Assembly: GCA_034928535.1 (NCBI GenBank) | Contig: JAYFOV010000045.1 | Coordinates: 8,330 to 72,329 of the forward strand | Direction of reading: 5' to 3' | DNA length: 64,000 nucleotides | From: CAXXOK01 sp001604115 | GTDB lineage: Bacteria > Bacillota > Clostridia > Christensenellales > Aristaeellaceae | In this document: positions 17,619 to 25,907 of the stretch, one piece after another | Position numbering within the stretch: the stretch's first letter is position 1 | How the letters are laid out: every line of letters starts with the position of its first letter | Notes under the pieces: model-generated | The model's input: only the letters and a program-made list of their open reading frames with translations | What the model was told of the DNA's origin: nothing | Databases searched by the model: none | Program-made: the position numbers and the translations under genes

Positions 17619-18149
17619 ATGGATCATTTTTTAGAGGAGATTGTCATCCGCCGCAAGCGGGCCATATCCGAGTTGCTTTATTACCTTTCCAATGTGGTTA
17701 TGGTTTTCTCTGCCATCATTGGGCTATGGATGCTCAGCAACCTCATCAGCGGGTTTTCCCTGGCTGCGTTGGTCATTACGGTTGTGTTCTGTGGCGCAGC
17801 GGTGCTGCTGTACCTGTACCGTGACAGGCTGCGCACAGAATATGAATATACCTTCACCAATGGAGAACTGGACTTTGCCCAGGTGTTTAACAACCAGAAA
17901 CGAAAGAATCTGGGCACCATGCGGGTCAAAAACGTCGAGGTGTTTGGTCCGGTGGATAGCAACGCCTTCCGAAAGCTGATCAACATGCCCGGGATTACCC
18001 GACGCAACTGGTTTTTAAACCGTGAGGCAAGCCTGTATTACTTCTATTATCAGAAGGAAAACGCGCGAACCGTGATCGTGTTTGAGCCTACGGACGACAT
18101 GGTTGCCACCATCAAAAAATACCTGCCGCATGGCGTGTTTCAGGTGTGA
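17619..18149 (+). CDS. Two-helix membrane protein, probably DUF6106
   Basis: A 176-residue protein with two membrane helices (about 20-42 and 47-66), then a cytoplasmic beta-rich domain (TEYEYTFTNGELDFAQVFNNQKRK) that resembles a PH-like bacterial domain. I think it belongs to DUF6106, known mainly from Clostridia, but this is from memory of the general pattern. The ATG at 17619 follows GGAGGG. It is packed between the PAP2-like gene and the cysteine desulfurase gene on the same strand. No function can be given. Confidence 0.7.
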   Translation: MDHFLEEIVIRRKRAISELLYYLSNVVMVFSAIIGLWMLSNLISGFSLAALVITVVFCGAAVLLYLYRDRLRTEYEYTFTNGELDFAQVFNNQKRKNLGTMRVKNVEVFGPVDSNAFRKLINMPGITRRNWFLNREASLYYFYYQKENARTVIVFEPTDDMVATIKKYLPHGVFQV

Positions 18150-18154
18150 AGTAA

Positions 18155-19312
18155 ATGACAGTCTATCTTGACAACAGCGCAACCACCCAACCATTTGAGC
18201 AGGTAATTCAGGCGGTTGCACACAGCATGCAGGAGGGGTATTACAACCCCTCCGCACTGTACCGGCCGGCTGTAGAGGTGGAGCGTTCCCTGAAAGCAGC
18301 GCGGGAAGTCATTGCGGCCACGGTGGGTGCGCAGCAGCAACAGGTGCTGTTTACTTCCGGCGGTACCGAGGCGGACAATCTGGCCGTTTTAGGACATCTG
18401 ATGCTGGCGCGGCAGGCCGGGGACGTCCTCTATACTGCGGCGGAGCACCCTGCGGTCAAAGCGGCGTGCCGCCAAGCGGCGCGCTATGGGCATCAGCCCC
18501 GCGAGATTCCGCTCACCGAAAGCGGACGCCTTGATTTATCTGCTCTGGAAGCCATGCTAGGGGAGCGCACCCGCTTAATTTGTGTGATGCAGGTGTGCAA
18601 TGAAACAGGCGTGATTATGCCTCTTAAGGCCGTTGTGGCACTTCGGGATCGGCTTGCACCCCAAGCCGCCATCCATGTGGATGGGGTTCAGGGCTATCTG
18701 CGCATTCCCTTTTCTATGCGCCAGTTGGGGGTGCAGAGTTACGCCATCAGCGCGCACAAAATCCACGGCCCTAAGGGCGTGGGCGCCTTGGTGCTTGGCC
18801 AGGGGCACAGGTTGCAGCCGATCCAGGTGGGGGGCGGGCAACAGGGAGATTTGCGGTCCGGGACAGAAAACACTGCCGGTATAGCTGGGTTTGCGGCAGC
18901 GGTCACGGCTTACCCATCGCAGGCATACACAAGCGAGCATTTAGCCTCGCTCAAGCAAGCCGCCTATGCCGCGCTGTCCGAGGGAATCCCTTCGATGCGC
19001 GTTTTGGGCGCAATGCCCGGTGAGGAAGACTCGGCGCCGCACATCCTATATGCATCGTTTCCCCCAGTGCGAGCCGAAACCATGGTGCATGCCTTGGCAG
19101 AGCATGGAGTGATGGTTGGCACCGGATCGGCTTGCTCCAGCCGCAAGAGCAAGCGGTCGGAAGTGCTCACAGCTATGCGGGTTCCCCCCGCAATCATCGA
19201 CAGTTCCATACGCCTGAGTTTCTCTGTGACCAATACTGCCGAAGAAATATCGGCAGCAATGACAGAGTTCGTCCAACAGTATCAATTGCTGGCGCGCTTT
19301 ACGCGCCGCTGA
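18155..19312 (+). CDS. Cysteine desulfurase (NifS/IscS family)
   Basis: A 385-residue PLP enzyme that takes sulfur from cysteine as a persulfide. YLDNSATTQP is at the N-terminus, the PLP lysine is in SAHKIHGPKGVG, and the active cysteine is in VGTGSACSSRKSKRSEVL. The short ATG start lies 6 bases after the preceding stop. The next gene is thiI, as in the Bacillus nifZ-thiI pair, where the desulfurase feeds sulfur to 4-thiouridine synthesis. The same role is inferred here. Confidence 0.93.
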   Translation: MTVYLDNSATTQPFEQVIQAVAHSMQEGYYNPSALYRPAVEVERSLKAAREVIAATVGAQQQQVLFTSGGTEADNLAVLGHLMLARQAGDVLYTAAEHPAVKAACRQAARYGHQPREIPLTESGRLDLSALEAMLGERTRLICVMQVCNETGVIMPLKAVVALRDRLAPQAAIHVDGVQGYLRIPFSMRQLGVQSYAISAHKIHGPKGVGALVLGQGHRLQPIQVGGGQQGDLRSGTENTAGIAGFAAAVTAYPSQAYTSEHLASLKQAAYAALSEGIPSMRVLGAMPGEEDSAPHILYASFPPVRAETMVHALAEHGVMVGTGSACSSRKSKRSEVLTAMRVPPAIIDSSIRLSFSVTNTAEEISAAMTEFVQQYQLLARFTRR

Positions 19313-19328
19313 CGGGAGAAGGATCGTT

Positions 19329-20474
19329 TTGCGCGAGGTATTGCAGGTTCGGTATTCGGAAATCTATTTGAAAGGGTTGAACAGACCCTATTTTCTCCGC
19401 ATGCTGGTGGAGCGGATCAAGCAGGCGGTGCGCGCTGTGGATGGGCATGTTTGGCTGAGCGATGCGCGCGTTTATGTAAGTGACGCAACCGATGTGCAGG
19501 AAGCGATCCGCAGGCTGACCAAAGTGTTCGGGGTGCATAGCGTGAGCCGCGCCATCGAGCTGGAAAAGGGCGATTTTCAGGCAGTGCGGGATGCGGCGCT
19601 CACCCTGATGCAGGGCGTGACGGGCAGCTTCAAAGTGGAAGCCCGGCGCAGCGATAAACGCTTTCCCATGGATTCACCCGCCATCAATGCGGATATCGGC
19701 GGCTATGTGCTCACCCATCAGCCTGCGCTGACGGTGGATGTGCATAAGCCCCAAACCGTTCTCTCGGTGGAAATTCGGGATAAAGTCTATCTGTACAGCC
19801 AGGCGATCCCTGCGGTGGGTGGCATGCCGGTGGGCACCAATGGCCGGGCAACACTGCTGCTGTCCGGCGGGATCGACAGCCCCGTGGCGGGTTGGATGGT
19901 CGCCAAGCGTGGCGTGAGCATGAGTGCAGTGCATTTTCAATCCCCGCCTTACACCAGCGATCGTGCGCGTGACAAGGTGGTGCGCCTGGGTGAACTCATC
20001 AGCGAAAGCATGTGCGGTCTGCGCCTGCACTTGATCCCTTTTACGGACATTCAAATGCAGATTCATGAGAAGTGCCATCAGGACTATACCACCATTATCA
20101 TGCGGCGCTGTATGATGCGCATCGCAGAGCGTATTGCTCACAAGGAGCGTGCTCAGGCGCTGGTCACGGGCGAAAGCATCGGGCAGGTAGCCAGCCAGAC
20201 CATGCACGCGCTGCAGTGTACGGACATGGTATCGGATCTGCCGGTTTTCAGGCCGCTCATCGGGTTTGACAAACAGGAGATCATCACAGTGGCGGAGCGT
20301 ATTGGCACGTTTGAAACATCCTCCTTGCCCTATGAGGATTGCTGCACGGTGTTCACGCCCCGGCACCCTGCCACCAAACCGAAGCTGGATATTATTTTGG
20401 CAGGCGAAGCCAAGCTGGACATGGAAGCACTGATCCAGGCGGCGCTGGATGGGGACGAAGTGATCGAACTGTAA
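19329..20474 (+). CDS. thiI: tRNA 4-thiouridine synthetase ThiI
   Basis: A 381-residue protein with an N-terminal ferredoxin-like and THUMP region (residues 1-165) and a PP-loop ATPase (LLLSGGIDSPVAGW near 178, TGESIGQVASQTM). It makes s4U in tRNA. It lacks the C-terminal rhodanese domain of the E. coli enzyme, as usual in Firmicutes, so sulfur should come directly from the desulfurase encoded just upstream. The start is the TTG at 19329 after GGAGAAGGA. Confidence 0.95.
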   Translation: MREVLQVRYSEIYLKGLNRPYFLRMLVERIKQAVRAVDGHVWLSDARVYVSDATDVQEAIRRLTKVFGVHSVSRAIELEKGDFQAVRDAALTLMQGVTGSFKVEARRSDKRFPMDSPAINADIGGYVLTHQPALTVDVHKPQTVLSVEIRDKVYLYSQAIPAVGGMPVGTNGRATLLLSGGIDSPVAGWMVAKRGVSMSAVHFQSPPYTSDRARDKVVRLGELISESMCGLRLHLIPFTDIQMQIHEKCHQDYTTIIMRRCMMRIAERIAHKERAQALVTGESIGQVASQTMHALQCTDMVSDLPVFRPLIGFDKQEIITVAERIGTFETSSLPYEDCCTVFTPRHPATKPKLDIILAGEAKLDMEALIQAALDGDEVIEL

Positions 20475-20512
20475 AACAAAAGCCCGTCGGTTGCATGACG
20501 GGCTTTTGTTTT
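20473..20512 (+). terminator. Strong intrinsic terminator after thiI
   Basis: A 16-bp perfect stem (20473-20488 with 20497-20512). The A-rich 5' arm and the T-rich 3' arm make it usable from both strands. It closes the long asp23-thiI gene run. Confidence 0.9.
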
Positions 20513-20729
20513 GTAACGCGGCCTGTTCAGGTGGGTCGCTGCTGGCAGAGAAAGGCATCCGGCAGATTCGTAGCTCCTTACGCCGTGCAAAGGAGAATCC
20601 ATGTCCAATGCAGAAATGGAATATAGTCCCCTTTGGTTATGTTGCAGGCGGCTGTACGGCCGCTGCGCAAAAACCACCGCAAATCAAGGATTGCGGCAAA
20701 TTATTGTGAAGGAATTGTCATATGGGGGA

Positions 20730-20758
20730 TTGCCATGCACGCGTGTATGGTGTATAAT
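20730..20758 (+). promoter_or_regulatory. Promoter of the cggR glycolytic operon
   Basis: TTGCCA (20730-20735), 17-base spacer, perfect TATAAT (20753-20758). The upstream stretch 20513-20729 holds no convincing gene; a short open frame with a ribosome site at 20601 is discussed among the findings. Confidence 0.8.
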
Positions 20759-20763
20759 CTTCT

Positions 20764-20805
20764 GCGGGATGAAATTCGTCCATGCGGGTCAGATCTCGTC
20801 CCATG
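20764..20805 (+). promoter_or_regulatory. Tandem CggR-type operator
   Basis: Two direct copies of GCGGG-N8-CGTCC, exactly 20 bases apart: CGGG at 20765 and 20785, CGTCC at 20777 and 20797, each followed by ATGC or CATGC. The CggR operator of Bacillus subtilis is likewise two direct repeats of the type CGGGAC-N6-TGTC placed between promoter and cggR. Here the element starts 6 bases after the -10 box, where bound repressor would block transcription. Confidence 0.75.
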
Positions 20806-20821
20806 CAGAAGGAGAAACACG

Positions 20822-21841
20822 ATGCAAGACGATTACTTTTCGCTGATGCAGAAGATCGCGCCGGATCTAGCGCAACAAATTGAGCGACGCGCGTTGGTGC
20901 TGGAACGAATTGACGCCTTGCAGCCAGTCGGAAGGCGATTGCTCGCCAGCAGGCTCAACTTGCCGGAGCGCGAAGTGCGTACCGTAGCGGCGCTGCTCAA
21001 GGAACGCGGATTGGTGGAGCTGGACGCAGCAGGCATGACCCTCACGCCGCTTGCGGAAGAAATCCTTCCCTCCGCAAGGCGCTTCAGCCGTGATTTGCGC
21101 GGGCTCACCAGACTAGAGACCGCACTGAGCAAACTGCTGGATGTGCCACGGGTATATGTGACGGCCGGGGATGTGGATCAGGATCCCCATGTGCTCAGCG
21201 AGGTTGGGCGTATTGCGGCCAGTCGGCTCAGGGCGTTTTTGCAGAGCGGCTCCACGCTGGCCGTTACGGGTGGCCAGACCATCCATGAGGTGGCGCATGC
21301 GCTGGTGCCCGGCGCCAACATGAATGTGATGGTCGTGCCTGCGCGCGGCGGCATTGGTCGGGCGCTGGAGACTCAGGCCAATACCATTGCATCGGAAATT
21401 GCCAAGCGTTTGGGCGGTCACCATCGGTTGATGCACTTGCCCGATCAGTTGGACGAGCATGCGTTGGCTGAGATGCGCAAGCTGAGCGAAATCACGGAGA
21501 CGCTTGAGCTGCTGCAGCGTGCGGATGTAGTGCTTTATGGTATTGGACGCGCGGATGATATGGGTCGCAAGCGGCAGTTGCCCCCGGAAGTGATGAACGA
21601 CGTACTCCGGCGCGGGGCGGTGGCAGAGGCATACGGTTGTTATTTCGATTCCGACGGCAATGTTGTGTTCTCGGCCTCGACCGTAGCGCGCGATCTGGGC
21701 AAGCTCAAGCCCAACTGCGCCATGCTTGCGGTGGCAGCCGGCACATGCAAAGCGGAAGCGATTCGCGCAGTGATGCGCAGCCGGCCCCAGGCAATGCTGG
21801 TTACGGATGAAGGCGCAGCGCGCGCGCTGCTTGCCATGTAA
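20822..21841 (+). CDS. cggR: Central glycolytic genes regulator (SorC/DeoR-type)
   Basis: A 339-residue repressor with an N-terminal winged helix-turn-helix (residues 20-80, VGRRLLASRLNLPEREVRTVAALLKERGLVEL) and a SorC sugar-phosphate-binding domain with LAVTGGQTIHEVAHAL, VVPARGGIGRALETQANTIASEIAKRLGG and YGIGRADDM. In Bacillus the effector is fructose-1,6-bisphosphate. The ATG at 20822 follows AGAAGGAG. The open frame continues upstream into the promoter and is not used. The operon position before pgk-tpiA-gpmI and the tandem operator support autoregulation. Confidence 0.93.
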   Translation: MQDDYFSLMQKIAPDLAQQIERRALVLERIDALQPVGRRLLASRLNLPEREVRTVAALLKERGLVELDAAGMTLTPLAEEILPSARRFSRDLRGLTRLETALSKLLDVPRVYVTAGDVDQDPHVLSEVGRIAASRLRAFLQSGSTLAVTGGQTIHEVAHALVPGANMNVMVVPARGGIGRALETQANTIASEIAKRLGGHHRLMHLPDQLDEHALAEMRKLSEITETLELLQRADVVLYGIGRADDMGRKRQLPPEVMNDVLRRGAVAEAYGCYFDSDGNVVFSASTVARDLGKLKPNCAMLAVAAGTCKAEAIRAVMRSRPQAMLVTDEGAARALLAM

Positions 21842-21903
21842 TGGATTGCTCGCCTGTTTAGGCTTTGCAATAGAGTTGAACAAAACGCTAAGGAGTGTGC
21901 AGT

Positions 21904-23091
21904 ATGGCGAAGAAAACCATTGAGGACATCCAGGTCAAAGGGAAAAAGGTGCTCGTGCGCTGCGACTTTAACGTCCCGCTGGATGAGAACAAGGTCATCA
22001 CGGATGAAAACCGCATCCGCGGCGCGCTGCCGACCATTAAGTACCTGATGGAGCATGGCGCTCGCGTCATTCTCTGTTCCCACCTTGGCCGTCCCAAGGG
22101 CGGCTTTGACATGAAGTACTCTCTCAAGCCTGTTGCGGATCGCCTGAGCCAATTGTTGGGTCGGGATGTGCCGCTGGCCAAGGACGTTGTGGGCCCCGAT
22201 GCGCATAAGCTGGCCGAAGCGCTGGGCGATGGCGATGCGATGCTCATTGAGAACGTACGCTTCCATCCGGAAGAAGAAAAGAACGATCCCGAGTTCTCCA
22301 AGCAGCTTGCCTCCCTGGCCGAAGTGTATGTGAATGATGCTTTTGGCACCGCACACCGCGCGCATAGCTCTACCGAGGGTGTGGCGCACCTGCTGAGCCC
22401 CGCAGTGGCAGGTTACCTGATCGGCAAGGAGCTTTCCATCATGGGTAAAGCGCTGGAAGATCCCGCCCGTCCTTTTGTGGCGATCCTCGGCGGAGCCAAG
22501 GTGAGCGACAAGATTGGCGTGATCACCAACCTTCTGGATATGGTTGATACCCTCATCATTGGTGGCGGCATGAGCTATACCTTCCAAAAGGCGCTGGGTG
22601 GCCGTATTGGCAAGAGCCTGCTGGAAGCCGATAAAATCGATCTGGCCAAAGAGATCATGGAAAAGGCCAGGACCAAGAAAGTCAAGCTGCTCCTGCCGGT
22701 GGATAACATCGCCGGTGATGATTTCAGCAATGACGCCATGCGTATTACCGTACACAGCCAGGAGATCCCGGATGGGTTTGAAGGCATGGACATCGGCCCC
22801 AAGACGCAGGTGATTTTCGCCAATGAGATCGTCAATGCCGGCACGGTTATCTGGAACGGCCCGATGGGCGTGTTTGAGTTTGAAAACTTTGCCGAGGGCA
22901 CCCGTGCTATTGCCAAGGCGATGGCGGAGTGCAAGGGCGTGACCATCATCGGCGGCGGCGACAGCGCAGCAGCTGTGGAACAGATGGGCTATGCTGATAA
23001 GATGAGCCATGTATCCACCGGTGGCGGTGCAAGCCTTGAGTATCTGGAAGGCAAAGTATTGCCGGGCGTTGCGGCGCTCAACGAGAAGTAA
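21904..23091 (+). CDS. pgk: Phosphoglycerate kinase
   Basis: A 395-residue enzyme that moves phosphate between 1,3-bisphosphoglycerate and ADP. Signatures: VLVRCDFNVPLDENKVITD, SHLGRPKGG, the nucleotide site in GGAKVSDKIGV, and the C-terminal IIGGGDSAAAVEQMG and STGGGASLEYLEG. The ATG at 21904 follows AAGGAGTG. It is the first structural gene after cggR; the glyceraldehyde-3-phosphate dehydrogenase gene usually found between them is absent. Confidence 0.98.
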   Translation: MAKKTIEDIQVKGKKVLVRCDFNVPLDENKVITDENRIRGALPTIKYLMEHGARVILCSHLGRPKGGFDMKYSLKPVADRLSQLLGRDVPLAKDVVGPDAHKLAEALGDGDAMLIENVRFHPEEEKNDPEFSKQLASLAEVYVNDAFGTAHRAHSSTEGVAHLLSPAVAGYLIGKELSIMGKALEDPARPFVAILGGAKVSDKIGVITNLLDMVDTLIIGGGMSYTFQKALGGRIGKSLLEADKIDLAKEIMEKARTKKVKLLLPVDNIAGDDFSNDAMRITVHSQEIPDGFEGMDIGPKTQVIFANEIVNAGTVIWNGPMGVFEFENFAEGTRAIAKAMAECKGVTIIGGGDSAAAVEQMGYADKMSHVSTGGGASLEYLEGKVLPGVAALNEK

Positions 23092-23101
23092 GCATCCATT
23101 C

Positions 23102-23133
23102 TTTGCGCAGGCGGCTATGGCCGCCTGCGCAAA
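23102..23133 (+). repeat. Perfect inverted repeat after pgk
   Basis: 14-base arms (23102-23115 and 23120-23133) with a 4-base loop and no following T-tract. In RNA it would be a very stable hairpin, more likely an mRNA end or stabiliser than a terminator. Confidence 0.7.
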
Positions 23134-23141
23134 GCGCGCAT

Positions 23142-23211
23142 CCCGGGAAACGCATTGCCGTAGCTGCCAGGGTGCGCCACGGTAAAGATGCGTTTCACGG
23201 GACGCTTTTTC
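23142..23211 (+). terminator. Second pgk-tpiA hairpin, attenuator-like
   Basis: GAAACGCAT (23147-23155) pairs with ATGCGTTTC (23188-23196), extended inside by GCCGT/ACGG and outside by CCCG/CGGG, followed shortly by five Ts. It resembles an imperfect terminator that could reduce expression of tpiA-gpmI relative to cggR-pgk. Confidence 0.45.
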
Positions 23212-23253
23212 GGTTAAGGTATCCATGGCAATAAGGATCAAGGAGTGTTGACG

Positions 23254-24006
23254 ATGCGTAAAGCGATCATTGCCGGTAACTGGAAGATGAACAAAACACC
23301 CGTCGAGGCGGCGGAACTGGTGAGCGCACTGGTACCCGCTGTGAAGGATGCGGATTGTGATGTGGTGGTTTGCGTGCCTGCCGTCTGCTTTGGGGCAGTC
23401 AAAGAAGCCGCAAAGGGCAGCAATATCCACCTGGGCGCACAAAATGTACACTTTGCCAAGAACGGCGCCTACACAGGGGAGCTGAGCGCGGATATGCTCA
23501 AAGCCTGCGGCGTGGAGTATGTCGTGATCGGCCACAGCGAGCGCCGTCAGTATTTTGGGGAAACGGACAAAACCGTCAACCTCCGCACGCGCGCAGCCGT
23601 GGCGGCAGGCATCGTTCCCATTGTTTGCGTTGGCGAGTTAAAGGATGAGCGGGAAAGCGGCTATACCGATGCGATTGTCGAGTATCAGACGCGAATGGCC
23701 CTCACCGGCCTCACCCCGGAGGAAATCAAAGCGGTTGTGATTGCTTATGAACCCGTTTGGGCGATTGGCACCGGATTGACTGCTACGGATGAACAGGCCA
23801 ATGAAACCATCGCTGTGATCCGTAAAGCCATTGAGCGTCAATGGGGCAAGGAAGTGGCCGATGCGGTGCGCATCCAATACGGCGGCAGCATGAACCCCGC
23901 AAACGTGCAAGGCTTGATGGCGCAACCGGAGATCGACGGCGGCCTGATTGGCGGCGCGTCCCTGAAGGCGCCGGACTTTACCGCCGTAGTGATGTACAAA
24001 CACTGA
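23254..24006 (+). CDS. tpiA: Triosephosphate isomerase
   Basis: A 250-residue TIM barrel. AGNWKMNKT holds the active lysine, YVVIGHSERRQYFGE the histidine, and VIAYEPVWAIGTGLTAT the catalytic glutamate and mobile loop. YGGSMNPANVQGLM and GGLIGGASLKAPDF bind phosphate. The ATG at 23254 is 7 bases after AAGGAG. It interconverts dihydroxyacetone phosphate and glyceraldehyde 3-phosphate. Confidence 0.98.
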   Translation: MRKAIIAGNWKMNKTPVEAAELVSALVPAVKDADCDVVVCVPAVCFGAVKEAAKGSNIHLGAQNVHFAKNGAYTGELSADMLKACGVEYVVIGHSERRQYFGETDKTVNLRTRAAVAAGIVPIVCVGELKDERESGYTDAIVEYQTRMALTGLTPEEIKAVVIAYEPVWAIGTGLTATDEQANETIAVIRKAIERQWGKEVADAVRIQYGGSMNPANVQGLMAQPEIDGGLIGGASLKAPDFTAVVMYKH

Positions 24007-24050
24007 TCGATTCCGCGGCGTTGCCGCGCAACAGCAGGATAAGGAGCAAC

Positions 24051-25601
24051 ATGATGGAAAAGACCATGACGGCGCTCATCATCATGGATGGGTTTGGCAT
24101 CAACCCCGTCCATGAAGGCAATGCGATCTACCAGGCGGGCACACCGCATCTGGATGTTTTGATGAGCCAATATCCGCACACGCAGATCGGCGCCAGCGGG
24201 ATGGATGTGGGTCTGCCGGATGGACAGATGGGCAACAGCGAGGTGGGTCACCTGAACATCGGCGCTGGCCGCATCGTCTATCAGGAATTGACACGCATAA
24301 CCAAGGATATTCAGGACGGCGATTTTTTTGAAAAAAAGCCGCTCTTGGCAGTGATGGAGAAGGCCAAGGCGGATGGCAAAGCCATTCACCTGATGGGGCT
24401 TTTGAGCGACGGCGGCGTGCACAGCCACAACACGCACTTGTATGCGCTGCTGGAAATGTGCAAGAAGCTGGGTTTGCAAAAGGTGTATGTGCATGCCTTC
24501 CTGGATGGGCGCGATGTGCCGCCTACCAGCGGCCTTGCGTTTGTGCAGGAGTTGGAAGCGAAAATCCGGGAGATTGGCGTGGGCGAGATTGCCACGGTCA
24601 TGGGGCGCTACTGGGCGATGGACCGCGATAACCTCTGGGATCGTGTACAGAAGGCTTATGACGCGATCGTGTTTGGCGAAGGTTTGACGGCAGTCAGCGC
24701 TGAAGCGGCAGTGCAAAGCAGTTATGATCTGGGGGAAAAGGGCAACGATGAGTTTATGCTCCCGACTGTGATCCTCCGCGACGGCAAACCGGTATGCACA
24801 ATGCAGCCGGAGGATGGAGTAATTTTCTTCAATTTCCGTCCTGATCGCGCGCGCCAGCTCACACGCACCTTTATCTTGCCGGACTTTAACGGTTTTGTTC
24901 GGAAAAACGGTTATTTTCATGTGAATTTTGTGAGCATGACCCAGTATGACGAAACGTTTACCGGTATTGAGGTGGTCAATCCGCCGGATTCGCTCCACAA
25001 CACGCTGGGCGAGTATCTGGCCAGCCTGGGCAAAACGCAGCTGCGTATTGCGGAAACGCAGAAATATGCGCATGTGACGTTTTTCTTCAATGGTGGCGTG
25101 GAAAAATCTAATCCCGGCGAGGATCGCATTTTGGTGCCCTCCTCCAAGGTGGCTACCTTTGATTTGAACCCGGAAATGAGCGCCTATGAGGTGGCCAGCA
25201 AAGCCATTGAGCAGATCAACGCCAAGAAATACGATGTAATGATCCTCAATTTTGCCAACTGTGATATGGTGGGGCATTCCGGCTTCATGCCGGCTACCAT
25301 GGAAGCAGTGAAGGCTGTGGATGACAGCGTCTGGGCGGTTGTGCGCGCCATTTTGCGCAACGGCGGCCGTGCCTTTGTGACTGCGGATCACGGCAATGCC
25401 GATCAAATGATCGATCCAGTCACGGGAGGGCCTTTCACGGCACACACCACCAATCCGGTACCGTTTATTGCGGTGGGTCCTGAGTTTGTGGGTGGTAAAC
25501 TGCGGGAAGGTGGCAGGCTCAGCGATATCGCCCCCACCATGCTGGAGAGTATGGGAATTCCCGTTCCTACAGAAATGAAGGGCAAAAGCCTGATCCTGTA
25601 A
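24051..25601 (+). CDS. gpmI: 2,3-bisphosphoglycerate-independent phosphoglycerate mutase
   Basis: A 516-residue, metal-dependent enzyme of the alkaline phosphatase superfamily. DGFGINPVHEGNAI and the phosphoserine site QMGNSEVGHLNIGAGR lie at the N-terminus; FLDGRDVPPTSG, GRYWAMDRD and FVTADHGNADQM are further metal and substrate motifs. It interconverts 3- and 2-phosphoglycerate. ATG codons at 24051 and 24054 are both near AAGGAG. It is last in the operon; enolase is not in the window. Confidence 0.97.
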   Translation: MMEKTMTALIIMDGFGINPVHEGNAIYQAGTPHLDVLMSQYPHTQIGASGMDVGLPDGQMGNSEVGHLNIGAGRIVYQELTRITKDIQDGDFFEKKPLLAVMEKAKADGKAIHLMGLLSDGGVHSHNTHLYALLEMCKKLGLQKVYVHAFLDGRDVPPTSGLAFVQELEAKIREIGVGEIATVMGRYWAMDRDNLWDRVQKAYDAIVFGEGLTAVSAEAAVQSSYDLGEKGNDEFMLPTVILRDGKPVCTMQPEDGVIFFNFRPDRARQLTRTFILPDFNGFVRKNGYFHVNFVSMTQYDETFTGIEVVNPPDSLHNTLGEYLASLGKTQLRIAETQKYAHVTFFFNGGVEKSNPGEDRILVPSSKVATFDLNPEMSAYEVASKAIEQINAKKYDVMILNFANCDMVGHSGFMPATMEAVKAVDDSVWAVVRAILRNGGRAFVTADHGNADQMIDPVTGGPFTAHTTNPVPFIAVGPEFVGGKLREGGRLSDIAPTMLESMGIPVPTEMKGKSLIL

Positions 25602-25612
25602 TGGTATCCCAG

Positions 25613-25642
25613 CCCCCGTGCAGTTTACTGCGCGGGGGTTTT
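25613..25642 (+). terminator. Terminator of the glycolytic operon
   Basis: An 11-bp stem (25613-25623 with 25628-25638, one G-T pair), 4-base loop, then TTTT. Confidence 0.85.
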
Positions 25643-25738
25643 ATGTGCCGCGGTGTTTTGAGTAACGAAAACGAAATACTTTTACAATATTTGTAGCGAC
25701 GAAAACGCTTACATCGAGAGGGATTTCCGTCTGTGAAA

Positions 25739-25760
25739 GCAATTCTGTGCGGAGAATTGC
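25739..25760 (+). repeat. Inverted repeat in the upstream region of the two-component operon
   Basis: GCAATTCT (25739-25746) and AGAATTGC (25753-25760) around a 6-base spacer, about 45 bases before the -35 box. It could be an activator site; no family is recognised. Confidence 0.4.
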
Positions 25761-25802
25761 CTTTGACGCAGATCGAATTACAAACTTTCTGTAACAATTC
25801 TC

Positions 25803-25831
25803 TTGATTTTTTACGCGATTCGCTTTACAAT
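25803..25831 (+). promoter_or_regulatory. Promoter of the response regulator operon
   Basis: TTGATT (25803-25808), 17-base spacer, TACAAT (25826-25831). Confidence 0.7.
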
Positions 25832-25907
25832 ATTGATAAACATAGCGGATTGAGCATTCAATGGTCAGTTCGCCGTGATTGTATGTCACCAGGAAAGGAT
25901 GAAACCG

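Noticed and set aside
25683..25831. PhoP- or WalR-type boxes before the response regulator
   Set aside because: Repeats such as TTACAA and GTAACA are present, but their spacing does not fit either consensus.
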